This document shows, piece after piece, positions 45,300 through 54,468 of a stretch of DNA of 64,000 bases. The DNA lies in contig NZ_MLAP01000001.1 of assembly GCF_002272865.1 (NCBI RefSeq), positions 1 through 64,000 of the forward strand, in the 5' to 3' direction. The notes below the pieces were generated by a model. That model was not told where the DNA came from, did no database searches, and was given only the letters and a program-made list of their open reading frames with translations. Position numbers and translations under genes: made by a program. Positions within the stretch are counted from its first letter, which is position 1. Every line of letters begins with the position of its first letter. Source of the DNA: Helicobacter sp. 12S02634-8. GTDB taxonomy: Bacteria > Campylobacterota > Campylobacteria > Campylobacterales > Helicobacteraceae.

Positions 45300-46613
45300 A
45301 TGGGTCAGACTCAAAGCAGGGCTATGAAAGACGCAAAGTCGATTTTCAGGGTTGCGAGTGGCAATTTTTTGGAAATGTATGATTTTGCTGTGTATGGATT
45401 TTATGCTAGTTTTATCGCGCAGATATTTTTCCCCTCCGATAATCAATTTGCTTCGATTATGATGAGCTTTATGGCGTTTGGAGTGGGGTTTTTGATGCGT
45501 CCGATTGGGGCGATTGTGCTTGGGGCGTATATGGATAAGCACGGCAGACGCAAAGGGCTTTTAGTGACCCTTGCGCTGATGGCTATCGGCACATTGACAA
45601 TAGCTGTTTGCCCAGGATATGAACAGATTGGAGTTTTCGCACCGATTATTGTTGTGATTGGGAGGCTTTTGCAAGGCTTTAGTGCAGGGGCAGAGCTTGG
45701 TGGGGCGAGTGTTTATTTGGCTGAGATTGCCCCCGCAGACAAAAAGGGCTTTTATGTCAGTTGGCAGAGTGCTTCCCAGCAGGTGGCTACGATTGTAGCG
45801 GGAGTTTTTGGAGTTGCTTTGCATTATTGGTTGGGAGATGAGATTGTGAGTGTGTGGGGCTGGAGGGTGCCTTTTATTTTTGGTTGTTTGGTGGTGCCTT
45901 TTTTGTTTATCATCAGGCGGACTTTAGAAGAAACCCCTGAGTTTAGAGCCAGAGCCCACCAAGCCCCCAAAAAGCTCAGTGCAATGCTTGTAAATATTGT
46001 CCAAAACTGGCAAGTGATGATTTTAGGTAGTTTGTTTGTGATGATGACTACGGTAACTTTTTATTTTATCACAGCCTATACCCCTACTTTTGCCAATAAA
46101 GTCTTACATCTTTCGCGCCTAGATAGTTTTATTGTTACAGCGATTGTCGGGCTGAGTAATCTCTTTTGGCTCCCTGTAGCAGGGGCTTTGAGCGATAGGA
46201 TTGGGCGAAAGCCTATTTTGATTGCGATAACGATTTTAAACCTCATCACAGCCTATCCTGCGATGTATTTTCTGACCCATCATATCAGTTTTGCTAATCT
46301 TGTGATTGTAGAGCTATGGTTTAGTTTTATCTTTGGGAGCTATAATGGTGCGATGGTGGTGGGGCTTTCTGAGATTATGCCTAGAGAGGTGCGTGCATTA
46401 GGATTTTCACTGTCTTATTCGATTGCTGTAGCGATTTTTGGTGGATTCACTCCTGCTATTTCTACCTATCTTATCCATGAGAGTGGTAATAATGCAATGC
46501 CCGGAGTGTGGCTGAGTATAGCAGCCTTATGTAGCTTGCTGGCTGCCTTGGCTCTTTTCAAAAAAGGTGGCATACACCATAGGCGAACTCAAGGGGAGAA
46601 AGCAAGTCTTTAG
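45300..46613 (+). CDS. tcuC: Citrate/tricarballylate:H+ symporter (MFS)
   Basis: A 437-residue 12-helix transporter of the metabolite:H+ symporter branch, with NFLEMYDFAVYGFYASFIA, DKHGRRKGLL and the GRLLQGFSAGAELGGASVYLAEIAP segment typical of CitA/TcuC/KgtP. The neighbouring tcuA and tcuB make tricarballylate (or citrate) the likely cargo. ATG follows AGGAG. Confidence 0.85.
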   Translation: MGQTQSRAMKDAKSIFRVASGNFLEMYDFAVYGFYASFIAQIFFPSDNQFASIMMSFMAFGVGFLMRPIGAIVLGAYMDKHGRRKGLLVTLALMAIGTLTIAVCPGYEQIGVFAPIIVVIGRLLQGFSAGAELGGASVYLAEIAPADKKGFYVSWQSASQQVATIVAGVFGVALHYWLGDEIVSVWGWRVPFIFGCLVVPFLFIIRRTLEETPEFRARAHQAPKKLSAMLVNIVQNWQVMILGSLFVMMTTVTFYFITAYTPTFANKVLHLSRLDSFIVTAIVGLSNLFWLPVAGALSDRIGRKPILIAITILNLITAYPAMYFLTHHISFANLVIVELWFSFIFGSYNGAMVVGLSEIMPREVRALGFSLSYSIAVAIFGGFTPAISTYLIHESGNNAMPGVWLSIAALCSLLAALALFKKGGIHHRRTQGEKASL

Positions 46614-46963
46614 CTATTTGCCTTTGTCATTTGGATTGAGATGATGGGGGCAGGGGGTCTGTCTTGATTTGGATTTGATGATTTGATGATTTGCCCCTCG
46701 CCCTCTTTGCTCGCTTGCCCCCCCCCCTTTTTTTCGCCCCCTTGAATTCTGTTTTTTCTTGATTCTCCCTTTTGCTCTCTATTTTTTCTCTTGCTTTGAG
46801 TGTTGTTTTGTCTGATTTGATGGGTGGTGGTTGTGGTGCTTTTATGGATACTGAAATTTTTATATTTTTATATTGAATACAAAAGAATACATTAAGCTAA
46901 AAAATATTAATCTTTGAGTGTGTGAGTGGAGTGATTGATTTTTAAAGGACAGAGGTAGGAGTT
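46614..46963 (+). other. T/C- and G/T-rich spacer between tcuC and tcuA, with a C10 tract
   Basis: This 350-bp gap has no credible gene. It holds C10 followed by T7 (46718-46734), a run of pyrimidine-rich low-complexity DNA, and an AT-rich stretch (46850-46910) that could hold a promoter for tcuA. Confidence 0.5.
46718..46727. repeat. C10 homopolymer between tcuC and tcuA
   Basis: Ten Cs followed by seven Ts in non-coding DNA, 237 bp before tcuA. Length variation could alter transcription of tcuA-tcuB. Confidence 0.7.
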
Positions 46964-48367
46964 ATGGAGAATTTTGATTGTGATGTTTTGGTTATAGGAG
47001 GTGGGAACGCAGCCCTTTGTGCAGCCCTATCAGCAAGAGAGCAGGGCAAAAGTGTGCTTGTTTTAGAGAGTGCGCCCAAGCTTTGGCGCGGGGGGAATTC
47101 GCAGCACACTAGAAACTTGCGCTCAATGCATACAGAGCCTACTGATGTTTTGAGTGGGTGCTATAGTGAAGATGAATTTTATGAAGATGTTTATAAGGTG
47201 ACAGGTGGGCAGACCAATGAAGAATACGCACGTTTTGTGATCGCGCAAACCCCTGAAGTGATTGCGTGGGCAAAATCTTATGGCGTGCGATTCCAGCCTA
47301 GTTTGGGCGGGACTTTGCAGTTGGGGCGGACAAATGCCTTTTTCTTAGGTGGGGGCAAGGCTTTACTCAATGCCTATTACCATAAAGCCGAGGAGCTGGG
47401 TATCCAGATAGCCTATGAATATGAAGCGCTAGATTTATGCATACAAGACCGATATTGTCTGTATGTTTTAGCCAAAGATAAAAAAACCCTCCAGAATAAG
47501 AAAATCAAAGCCAAGGCTTATGTGATCGCTTCTGGGGGCTTTGAATCCAATCTAAAATGGCTCAAGGAAGCGTGGGGCGAGAAGGCAGATAATTTTTTGA
47601 TTCGTGGGACGCGATACAACCAAGGGCAAATGCTCCAAGCCTTGCAAAAAGCTAGAGCTATGATTATCGGAGATCCCACGCAAGGGCATATGGTGGCTGT
47701 TGATGCGCGTGCACCAAAATATGATGGAGGGATTGTTTCTCGAGTGGATTGCGTGTCTTTGGGTATTGTGGTCAATAAAAATGGCGTGAGATTTTATGAT
47801 GAAGGTGAGGATTTTTGGCCCAAGAGATATGCGATTTGGGGGCGATTAGTAGCCAATCAGCCCGAGCAAATAGCTTATTCGATCACAGATAAAAAAGTCC
47901 TAGACAAATATATGCCCTCTTTATTCCCTCCCATCATTGCCCCAAGTATCAAAGAGCTTGCTAAAATATTAGGGCTTCCTCCCATAATCTTAGAAAAAAC
48001 CATAAGAGATTTTAACAATGCTTTAGTGTCAGGTCGGTTTGACCATACGATTTTAGATGACTGCAGAACACAAGGGCTAGAGATACCCAAAAGCCATTGG
48101 GCGCAAGCCATCGATACACCACCTTTTTATTGCTATCCCCTAGCCCCCGGAGTGACTTTTACTTATTTGGGAGTGAAAGTCACTAAAGATGCGCAAGTTG
48201 TCCAAGCAGATGGAGGCGTGTGTGCTAATCTTTTTGCAGCAGGGGAGATTATGGCGGGGAATATCCTCACTCAAGGCTATGTAGCGGGGTTTGGAATGTC
48301 GATAGGTTCGGTGTTTGGCAGGATAGCAGGCACCAATGCAGCAAAATCACTTCAAAGGAGCTTTTAA
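46964..48367 (+). CDS. tcuA: FAD-dependent tricarballylate dehydrogenase
   Basis: TcuA oxidises tricarballylate to cis-aconitate in the cytoplasm. The 467-residue protein is a fumarate-reductase-like flavoprotein with the FAD dinucleotide motif VLVIGGGNAALCAALSARE, the WRGGNSQHTRNLR segment characteristic of TcuA, and the C-terminal FAD loop GEIMAGNILTQGYVAGFGM. A TAGGAG site precedes ATG. tcuB starts two bases after its stop. Confidence 0.9.
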   Translation: MENFDCDVLVIGGGNAALCAALSAREQGKSVLVLESAPKLWRGGNSQHTRNLRSMHTEPTDVLSGCYSEDEFYEDVYKVTGGQTNEEYARFVIAQTPEVIAWAKSYGVRFQPSLGGTLQLGRTNAFFLGGGKALLNAYYHKAEELGIQIAYEYEALDLCIQDRYCLYVLAKDKKTLQNKKIKAKAYVIASGGFESNLKWLKEAWGEKADNFLIRGTRYNQGQMLQALQKARAMIIGDPTQGHMVAVDARAPKYDGGIVSRVDCVSLGIVVNKNGVRFYDEGEDFWPKRYAIWGRLVANQPEQIAYSITDKKVLDKYMPSLFPPIIAPSIKELAKILGLPPIILEKTIRDFNNALVSGRFDHTILDDCRTQGLEIPKSHWAQAIDTPPFYCYPLAPGVTFTYLGVKVTKDAQVVQADGGVCANLFAAGEIMAGNILTQGYVAGFGMSIGSVFGRIAGTNAAKSLQRSF

Positions 48368-48368
48368 G

Positions 48369-49478
48369 ATGGATAAGATGGAGAAAACTCAAGAAATCAA
48401 TCGTTTATATACCATAGCAAAACAATCTTGTGTTGTGTGTAATTCGTGCCGTTATTGCGAGGGATTTTGTGCTGTTTTCCCTGCTATGGAGCAAAGGAGG
48501 GATTTTGATGTGCGCGATATTGATTATCTGGCTAATTTATGCCATCAGTGTGGGGAGTGCTTTTATGCTTGTCAATACGCACCCCCGCATACATTTGATG
48601 TCAATATCCCCGCACAGCTCGGTGATATACGCGCTTTGAGTTATCAGAAATTTGCTTATCCCACTTGGGCTAGCAGAGTGTTTGAAAAAAATGGCTTTTT
48701 TGCTTTTATTGCATTGATTGTTTCTATTTTTGTTCTATTTTTGCTAGCTTCTGCCCTCCATCAAGGGGAGCTTTTTTCTTTAGATTTTGCAGGTGATTTT
48801 TATCAAGTGATCCCATATGGGCTGATGGTAGGAGTGTTTAGTGTCGTGGGGATTTTTGTGCTGTGTGCTTTGGGGGTGGGGTTTGTGCGCTTTTTGATAT
48901 ACATCACACCTAATGAGTCCATCACTTTTCCCGCGCTCACTCAAGGGCTTTTTGATGCTTTTTCGCTCAAATATCTAGGCGGGCACGATAATGATGGCTG
49001 CACCTATCCCAAAGATAGACGCTCAAATATCCGAAAAATATTCCATCATTTTACTTTTTATGGCTTTTTGGCTTGTTTTGTTGCTACATCATTGGGGGCT
49101 TTTTATGCGCATTGTTTGCATTTGCGTGCGCCTTATGATTTTTTGAGTCTGCCTAAATTATTTGGGACTTTTGGGGGAATATCTCTGTGTGTGGGGACTT
49201 TGGGGCTTTTTGTCTTGAAGATAATCGCGGATAAAACTCCCAAATCGCTCAAAACGCTCGGAATGGATTATGCTTTTATTTTTGGTCTGTTTATCGCTGC
49301 ACTCAGTGGGCTTGTATTGATGCTTTTAAGGGATTCACAAGCTTTAGCGCTTTTAGTGGTCTTCCATTTGAGCGTAGTGCTTGCGTTGTTTGTGATGATG
49401 CCTTATGGGAAGTTTATCCACGGGTTTTATCGCTTGGGGGCTTTGATTTTATACGCCTTAGAATCCAAAAAGGCCTGA
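48369..49478 (+). CDS. tcuB: Tricarballylate utilisation protein TcuB, membrane 4Fe-4S electron carrier
   Basis: A 369-residue protein that reoxidises TcuA and passes electrons to the quinone pool. The N terminus has two 4Fe-4S motifs (CVVCNSCRYCEGFC with the CEGFCAVFPAME signature, and CHQCGECFYACQYAPPH), followed by about six hydrophobic helices with His residues fit for haem or quinone contacts. AAAGGAGC inside the end of tcuA sets ATG 48369. Confidence 0.9.
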   Translation: MDKMEKTQEINRLYTIAKQSCVVCNSCRYCEGFCAVFPAMEQRRDFDVRDIDYLANLCHQCGECFYACQYAPPHTFDVNIPAQLGDIRALSYQKFAYPTWASRVFEKNGFFAFIALIVSIFVLFLLASALHQGELFSLDFAGDFYQVIPYGLMVGVFSVVGIFVLCALGVGFVRFLIYITPNESITFPALTQGLFDAFSLKYLGGHDNDGCTYPKDRRSNIRKIFHHFTFYGFLACFVATSLGAFYAHCLHLRAPYDFLSLPKLFGTFGGISLCVGTLGLFVLKIIADKTPKSLKTLGMDYAFIFGLFIAALSGLVLMLLRDSQALALLVVFHLSVVLALFVMMPYGKFIHGFYRLGALILYALESKKA

Positions 49479-49481
49479 GAT

Positions 49482-49514
49482 TTTACAAAACTTTAAGTCC
49501 AATCGATATAAAAT
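49482..49514 (+). promoter_or_regulatory. Putative promoter of the SRP RNA gene
   Basis: TTTACA (49482-49487) and TATAAAAT (49507-49514) precede the RNA start by the expected 6-8 bases. The spacing of 19 bp is slightly long. Confidence 0.6.
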
Positions 49515-49518
49515 ACCC

Positions 49519-49626
49519 TCGCTCCTTTTCAGACCTATGCAATCATAGGCTAGGACAATGCTTCAGGGTGGGAACACAGCAGAGCAGCTTAGCTTGTGGT
49601 GTGCCTTAGTCATCTGGGAAGGGGTT
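49519..49626 (+). ncRNA. ffs: Signal recognition particle RNA (4.5S, small bacterial type)
   Basis: About 108 nt with the conserved SRP helix 8: CTTCAGG, then a GTG-GGAA-CAC hairpin with a GGAA tetraloop at 49571-49574, then AGCAGAGCAGC, the AGCAG side of the asymmetric loop that binds Ffh. The ends pair through CCTTTTCAGA (49524-49533) and TCTGGGAAGG (49613-49622), ten pairs counting G-U. A T-run follows at about 49630. Ends are approximate. Confidence 0.88.
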
Positions 49627-49910
49627 TCAATTTTTTTCTCACTTTTTTCTCACTTTGTCCTTGTATTTCTCCTTACTTTTATCTCTCATATCTCTATAAC
49701 TCTCGCAACTTTATAACCTTATATTTTTATATTTTTATTAAATCTCGCTGATCCCCTAAAACCATTTTGTCTTTTGTTTTCTATTTGCTTTTTTGTTTAT
49801 TTTTGAAACAAATTTGATTTTAGATAATTTTATTTTTATTTAATATTTATTTTATAAAAAGTAGAATTGATTGCATTACTTTGTATCAAACTATTAAAGG
49901 AATAAAAATA
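49627..49910 (+). other. AT-rich leader before the gluconate dehydrogenase-like pair
   Basis: A 284-bp stretch after the SRP RNA with T-rich blocks, including the likely SRP terminator run (49630-49650) and an AT-only stretch (49815-49870) that probably contains the promoter of the dehydrogenase genes. No gene seen. Confidence 0.5.
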
Positions 49911-50660
49911 ATGGAACACGAAAACAAAATAACTCGTAGGAGTTTTTTAAAAACTTCTACATTTGTAGCCACCGCTGTGCTAGGGAGTGGTGTGATGGGC
50001 AATGCTGCAGAGCACAAGCACAGCACAAATCCCACCCCAAAATCTAAGGATAGCACAAATACAGAAAAATACAGACAAGCCAGAGGGCGTATGTTTTTTA
50101 CCAAAGATGAAGATTTTCAAGTGCTCTCAGCAGCGACAGAACGGATTTTTCCTGCTGATGAGTTAGGGGAGGGGAGTATTGCACTGGGTGTGCCTTATTT
50201 TATCGATAATCAGCTTGCTGGGGCATATGGGAATAATATCAGAGAGTATATGCAAGGGCCTTTTTCAAAGGGCGAACCCACACAAGGCTACCAAACACCG
50301 ATGATCCGTCAGGAGATTTTTTTGGAGGGTGTGCATTGTATCCAAAGAGAGTCCAAGAAAAGATTTAAGAAAAATTTCCCTGATCTTAACCCAAAAGAGC
50401 AAGATAAAATTTTGCATGACTTTGAAGCAGATAAGGTCGCTATGGAGGGAGTGGAGGCGAGTTATTTCTTTTCGCTTTTGCGTGAGATGACTTTATGTGG
50501 GGTCTATGCAGATCCTATTTATAGCGGCAATGATGGTATGAAGGGCTGGAAAATGAAGGAATTTCCCGGTGCACAGATGTCTTATCTGGCATTTATCACT
50601 GATGAGAAATTTCAAAAGATTCCCCCAATGTCCCTATCAGATATGGAAGGAGGTATGTGA
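49911..50660 (+). CDS. Gluconate 2-dehydrogenase subunit 3 family protein (small subunit)
   Basis: A 249-residue exported protein with a twin-arginine signal (ITRRSFLKTSTFVATAVLGSG). The mature part fits the subunit 3 (gamma) family that accompanies GMC flavoproteins and is needed for their export and assembly: DEDFQVLSAATERIFPADE, LGVPYFIDNQLAGAYG, GCGIYADP-type end (MTLCGVYADPIYSGNDGMKGWK). The pair resembles the C. jejuni gluconate dehydrogenase genes as I remember them. Start at ATG 49911 with AAAGG. Confidence 0.85.
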   Translation: MEHENKITRRSFLKTSTFVATAVLGSGVMGNAAEHKHSTNPTPKSKDSTNTEKYRQARGRMFFTKDEDFQVLSAATERIFPADELGEGSIALGVPYFIDNQLAGAYGNNIREYMQGPFSKGEPTQGYQTPMIRQEIFLEGVHCIQRESKKRFKKNFPDLNPKEQDKILHDFEADKVAMEGVEASYFFSLLREMTLCGVYADPIYSGNDGMKGWKMKEFPGAQMSYLAFITDEKFQKIPPMSLSDMEGGM

Positions 50661-52372
50661 TGGCAAAGGTATTGAAAAAAGTTGATGTGGTGACCGTGGG
50701 TGCGGGCTGGACTGGTGGTATCGTCGCTGCAGAATGCACGAAAGCTGGGCTGCATGTAGTGGGATTGGAGCGAGGAGGAGCGAGGGGGACTGAGGATTTT
50801 GCTGAAATCCACGATGAATACCGCTATGCTATCAATTATGGCTTGATGCAAGACCTTTCTAAAGAAAGTGTAACTTTCAGAAACAACCCCAAACAAACAG
50901 CGCTACCGATGAGAAAAATGGGCTCGTTTTTGCTAGGTAATGGGCTTGGTGGTGCGGGCGTGCATTGGAACGGCTGGACATATCGGTTTTTCCCTTATGA
51001 TTTTGAAATCAAGACAATGACAGAAAAACGTTATGGCAAAAATAAACTTTCAAAAGACTATCTCCTCCAAGATTGGGGTATCACTTATGATGAGATGGAG
51101 CCGTATTTTGATCGATTTGAAAAGACTGCGGGGATTTCTGGAGAGGCTAAAAACCCTTTTGAGGGCAAAAGAAGCAGTCCTTATCCCAATCCTCCTTTGA
51201 GCGATACACCTGTGTTGCATATGTTTGAAGAAGTCACTAAAAAAATGAAATACCACCCATATCGCATGCCTGCAGCCAATAGCTCTCAAAGCTACACCAA
51301 TCCCGATGGTGAAACGCTCAACCCTTGCCAATATTGTGCGTTTTGTGAGCGATTTGGCTGCGAATATGGAGCAAAGGCAAGCCCAATTGTTACAGTCATT
51401 CCCACAGCACTCAAAACAGGGCGCTATGAGATCAGAAACCACGCTAATGTTGTTGAGATTCTCAAAAAAGGCGATAAGGTTACAGGTGTGAAGTATGTCG
51501 ATACACGCACACTTGAAGAGTATATCCAGCCTGCTGATGTTGTCGTGCTCTCTAGCTTTGTGCTCAATAATGCGAAGTTATTGATGGTATCAAAGATTGG
51601 CACACAATATGACCCCGTAAGCAGAAAGGGAACTTTGGGTAAAAACTACTGCTATCAGCTCAACCCTGGGACAATGGCGTTTTTTGATAAGCAGTTCAAT
51701 GTTTTTATGGGCGCAGGGGCTTTGGGGACAAATATCGATGATTTCAATGGTGATAATTTTGACCACTCAGGGCTAGATTTTATCCACGGAGGGCTTATTT
51801 ATACCGTGCAAAGTGGTGCAAGACCGATTGCTAGCAATCCTGTGCCGAGTGGGACGCCATCTTGGGGGAGTGCCTTCAAAAAAGCTTCACTTTATTACTA
51901 CACACGGACATTTGAGATCGGCGGGCAAGGGGCGAGTATGCCACATTTCCAAAATTATCTCGACTTAGACCCTGTTTATAAAGACGCCTATGGACTGCCC
52001 TTATTGCGTATGACTTATAACTTTACTGACCAAGACCGAGCCTTATATAAATTCATCACGCAAAAAACACAGGCCATTGCTAAAGAGCTCAATCCCAAAT
52101 CTATTCTTTCAGTGCCTCAAATCACTGATTATAGTATCGTGCCTTATCAATCAACGCACAATGTTGGTGGGACAACAATGGGCGATGACCCCGCAATCAG
52201 TGTGGTCAATAATTATTTGCAGCATTGGGATGTCGCAAATCTTTTTGTTGTTGGTGCGGGGAATTTCGCACACAATAGTGGTTATAATCCAACTGCCACT
52301 GTTGGGGCGCTGGCTTATCGATGTGCTGAGGGTATCATCAAATACCATAAAAATGGTGGCAAGCTCGCATAA
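50660..52372 (+). CDS. GMC-family oxidoreductase, gluconate dehydrogenase-like large subunit
   Basis: A 570-residue flavoprotein with the FAD motif VGAGWTGGIVAAECTKAGL, the GMC region GNGLGGAGVHWNGWTYRFFP, a Cys-rich NPCQYCAFCERFGCEYGAKAS that could hold a 3Fe-4S cluster as in FAD-glucose dehydrogenases, and the C-terminal HNVGGTTMGDDPAISVVN and NPTATVGALAYRC. It lacks its own signal and should be exported folded with the Tat-bearing small subunit. No cytochrome subunit follows. Gluconate is the likeliest substrate but other sugars or polyols are possible. It overlaps the small subunit by one base. Confidence 0.87.
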   Translation: MAKVLKKVDVVTVGAGWTGGIVAAECTKAGLHVVGLERGGARGTEDFAEIHDEYRYAINYGLMQDLSKESVTFRNNPKQTALPMRKMGSFLLGNGLGGAGVHWNGWTYRFFPYDFEIKTMTEKRYGKNKLSKDYLLQDWGITYDEMEPYFDRFEKTAGISGEAKNPFEGKRSSPYPNPPLSDTPVLHMFEEVTKKMKYHPYRMPAANSSQSYTNPDGETLNPCQYCAFCERFGCEYGAKASPIVTVIPTALKTGRYEIRNHANVVEILKKGDKVTGVKYVDTRTLEEYIQPADVVVLSSFVLNNAKLLMVSKIGTQYDPVSRKGTLGKNYCYQLNPGTMAFFDKQFNVFMGAGALGTNIDDFNGDNFDHSGLDFIHGGLIYTVQSGARPIASNPVPSGTPSWGSAFKKASLYYYTRTFEIGGQGASMPHFQNYLDLDPVYKDAYGLPLLRMTYNFTDQDRALYKFITQKTQAIAKELNPKSILSVPQITDYSIVPYQSTHNVGGTTMGDDPAISVVNNYLQHWDVANLFVVGAGNFAHNSGYNPTATVGALAYRCAEGIIKYHKNGGKLA

Positions 52373-52717
52373 GCTCCCATTTTTGCTCTCTTACTCTCTC
52401 TTTTATTTTCTTTTGGGCTAGCTTTTCTTGCTAGCCTTTTGAATTGCTCTCTCTTCCCCTCTCTTTTTTCTTTTATCAACGCAAGCAAGCAAGTAAAAAA
52501 GGAGGGAGGGGGTCAAAAAGAAAAAAAGGGAGGGGGATTTTGCACTACTATCATACTCAACACACTCAACCATCACACTATCACGCCACCACAGAAATGG
52601 TATAAAATAAAAAATTTATTTTATGATAATTTTTATATATTAAAAAGTTTATATTTATTAATATTATTTCATTAGAATAAAATATATTTAAATAAATTGA
52701 TGGAAAAAGGAGAATAT
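52373..52717 (+). other. Intergenic region between the GMC gene and poxB
   Basis: A 345-bp gap with a terminator (52416-52440), a G-rich purine stretch (52499-52543), and an AT-rich end (52600-52700) that likely carries the poxB promoter. A 78-codon frame at 52439 is low-complexity and is not accepted. Confidence 0.5.
52416..52440 (+). terminator. Intrinsic terminator after the GMC oxidoreductase gene
   Basis: GGCTAGC, a seven-base loop TTTTCTT, GCTAGCC, then TTTT. It lies 43 bp after the stop codon. Confidence 0.75.
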
Positions 52718-54442
52718 ATGAAGGTAGCAGAAATCATTGTAGAAACTTTGGTGCAAGCAGGCGTGCAGAGATGTTATGGGATTGTTGGGGATACGCTCAA
52801 TCATTTTACTGACGCGATTTATCACAATCAAAATATTCAATGGGTGCATATGCGCCACGAAGAAGCAGGCGGCTTTGCAGCAGGGGCTGATGCGTTGATT
52901 ACCCAAAGACCTGTAGCTTGTGCGGGCTCTTGTGGTCCAGGCAGTCTGCATTTTATCAATTCATTGATGGACGCAGGACGTAATCGTGCACCTGTGGTTT
53001 TAATAGCGAGCCAGCTAGAAACGCCACATCTAGGGACTAACTTCCCCCAAGAAGTGGATTTTAAAGCAATTTATGGCAGCTTTTGTGTGTATTGTGAGCA
53101 GATTCTCGCACCCTCACAAGCCCAGCAGATTGTTACAATGGCCTTGCAAAATGCGATCAATAAAAAAGGCGTGGCTGTTGTGATTATGCCTGTGAATATG
53201 AGTGTGCAGACTGCTACCTATGACCCCAATATGAAGGTGCATACGCCCAAGCCGATTTTTTATCCCAATGGAGATGAAATCGCACAAATGGCAGAGATTT
53301 TAAAAGCAGGCAAAAAGGTCGCTATCTATGCAGGAGCAGGGGTAGAAGATGCCCACGATGAGCTAGTTGCCTTAGCACAAAAGCTCAAAGCTCCCATTGC
53401 CCATAGTGCGCGCTCTAAGGACTTTGTCGAATATGACAATCCCTATAATATGGGTATGACAGGTTTGGTGGGCTTGAAATCGGGCTTTGATATGATGAAC
53501 GAATGCGATACTTTATTGGTGTTGGGCTCAGATATGGCTTGGCGGCAATTTTATCCCCAAAAAGCTAGGATTATCCAAGTCGATGAAGACCCAAGCCATC
53601 TAGGGCGTCGCTGCGATGTGGAGCTTGGTGTGCTAGGGCGCGTGAAGCATACTTTAGAAAAACTCCTTGCAGCTATCGAAGAGAGGGAGGATAGGGAGTT
53701 TTTGGATACTTGTTTGCAGACTAAAGCTCAAGTAGAAAAAAAGCTACTCAAAGACATAGAAATATCAGGGGATTTGATACACCCGCAAGCCTTGAGTGCG
53801 ATGATTGATAAATATGCAGCCGATGATGCGCTTTTCAGTGCTGATGGTGGTTCGCCAATGCTTTGGGCACTGCGCTATTTAAAGGGGAAAAAGGGACGGA
53901 GATTTTTTACCTCTCTTTTGCACGGGACAATGGCAAATGCAATGCCTATGGCTTTAGGGCTTAAAAAGGCTTGCCCATCAAGAGAGGTCATTTCTTTTTC
54001 TGGAGATGGTGGGTTGGCAATGCTTTTGGGCGATCTTTTGACAGCTATTCAAGAAAATCTCGCTATCAAGGTGGTGGTTTTTAATAATTCATCTTTGAAT
54101 TTTGTGGAGTTAGAGCAGAAAGTTGAGGGGCTTTTGGATAATTATACGGATTTGAAAAATCCCTCTTTTGCTAAAGTCGCTGCGATGATGGGCTTTGATG
54201 CGTGGCGCGTGGAGAGTTCTGCAGAGCTTGAGGGGTGCGTGGAGAAACTCATGCACTCCAATAAGCCCGCACTTTTAGATGTTGTTGTCAATTCTAAAGA
54301 ATTAATCATGCCCCCTAGGGTCAATCTGAGCGAAGTGGCACATTTTTCTTTGTATTCTGCTAAAGCCTTGTTAGCAGGGAGGGCAGGAGATGTCGAAGAT
54401 ATGCTGAAAACAAATATCAATAATATTAAAAATATCCTCTGA
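52718..54442 (+). CDS. poxB: Pyruvate:quinone oxidoreductase (pyruvate oxidase PoxB)
   Basis: A 574-residue thiamine-diphosphate enzyme, the length of E. coli PoxB (572). It should convert pyruvate to acetate and CO2 and pass electrons to quinone. It has RCYGIVGDTLNHFTDAIY, the cofactor glutamate in MRHEEAGGFAAGADA, GPGSLHFINSLMDAGRN and the TPP motif FSGDGGLAMLLGDLLT...VVVFNN. The C terminus ends in an amphipathic stretch (LYSAKALLAGRAGDVEDML) like the lipid-binding tail of PoxB. ATG 52718 has AAAAAGGAGA; an upstream ATG (52700) lacks one. Acetolactate synthase is less likely: the order of the FAD region and the tail fit PoxB. Confidence 0.88.
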   Translation: MKVAEIIVETLVQAGVQRCYGIVGDTLNHFTDAIYHNQNIQWVHMRHEEAGGFAAGADALITQRPVACAGSCGPGSLHFINSLMDAGRNRAPVVLIASQLETPHLGTNFPQEVDFKAIYGSFCVYCEQILAPSQAQQIVTMALQNAINKKGVAVVIMPVNMSVQTATYDPNMKVHTPKPIFYPNGDEIAQMAEILKAGKKVAIYAGAGVEDAHDELVALAQKLKAPIAHSARSKDFVEYDNPYNMGMTGLVGLKSGFDMMNECDTLLVLGSDMAWRQFYPQKARIIQVDEDPSHLGRRCDVELGVLGRVKHTLEKLLAAIEEREDREFLDTCLQTKAQVEKKLLKDIEISGDLIHPQALSAMIDKYAADDALFSADGGSPMLWALRYLKGKKGRRFFTSLLHGTMANAMPMALGLKKACPSREVISFSGDGGLAMLLGDLLTAIQENLAIKVVVFNNSSLNFVELEQKVEGLLDNYTDLKNPSFAKVAAMMGFDAWRVESSAELEGCVEKLMHSNKPALLDVVVNSKELIMPPRVNLSEVAHFSLYSAKALLAGRAGDVEDMLKTNINNIKNIL

Positions 54443-54468
54443 TTTTTTCAAATTTTTTCAAATCCCAA

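Noticed and set aside
52439-52675. 78-codon frame between the GMC gene and poxB
   Set aside because: Begins inside the terminator region and is composed of Lys/Gly low-complexity sequence.
52718-54442. Calling the thiamine-diphosphate enzyme acetolactate synthase
   Set aside because: No small subunit gene follows, and length and the C-terminal amphipathic tail fit pyruvate oxidase better.
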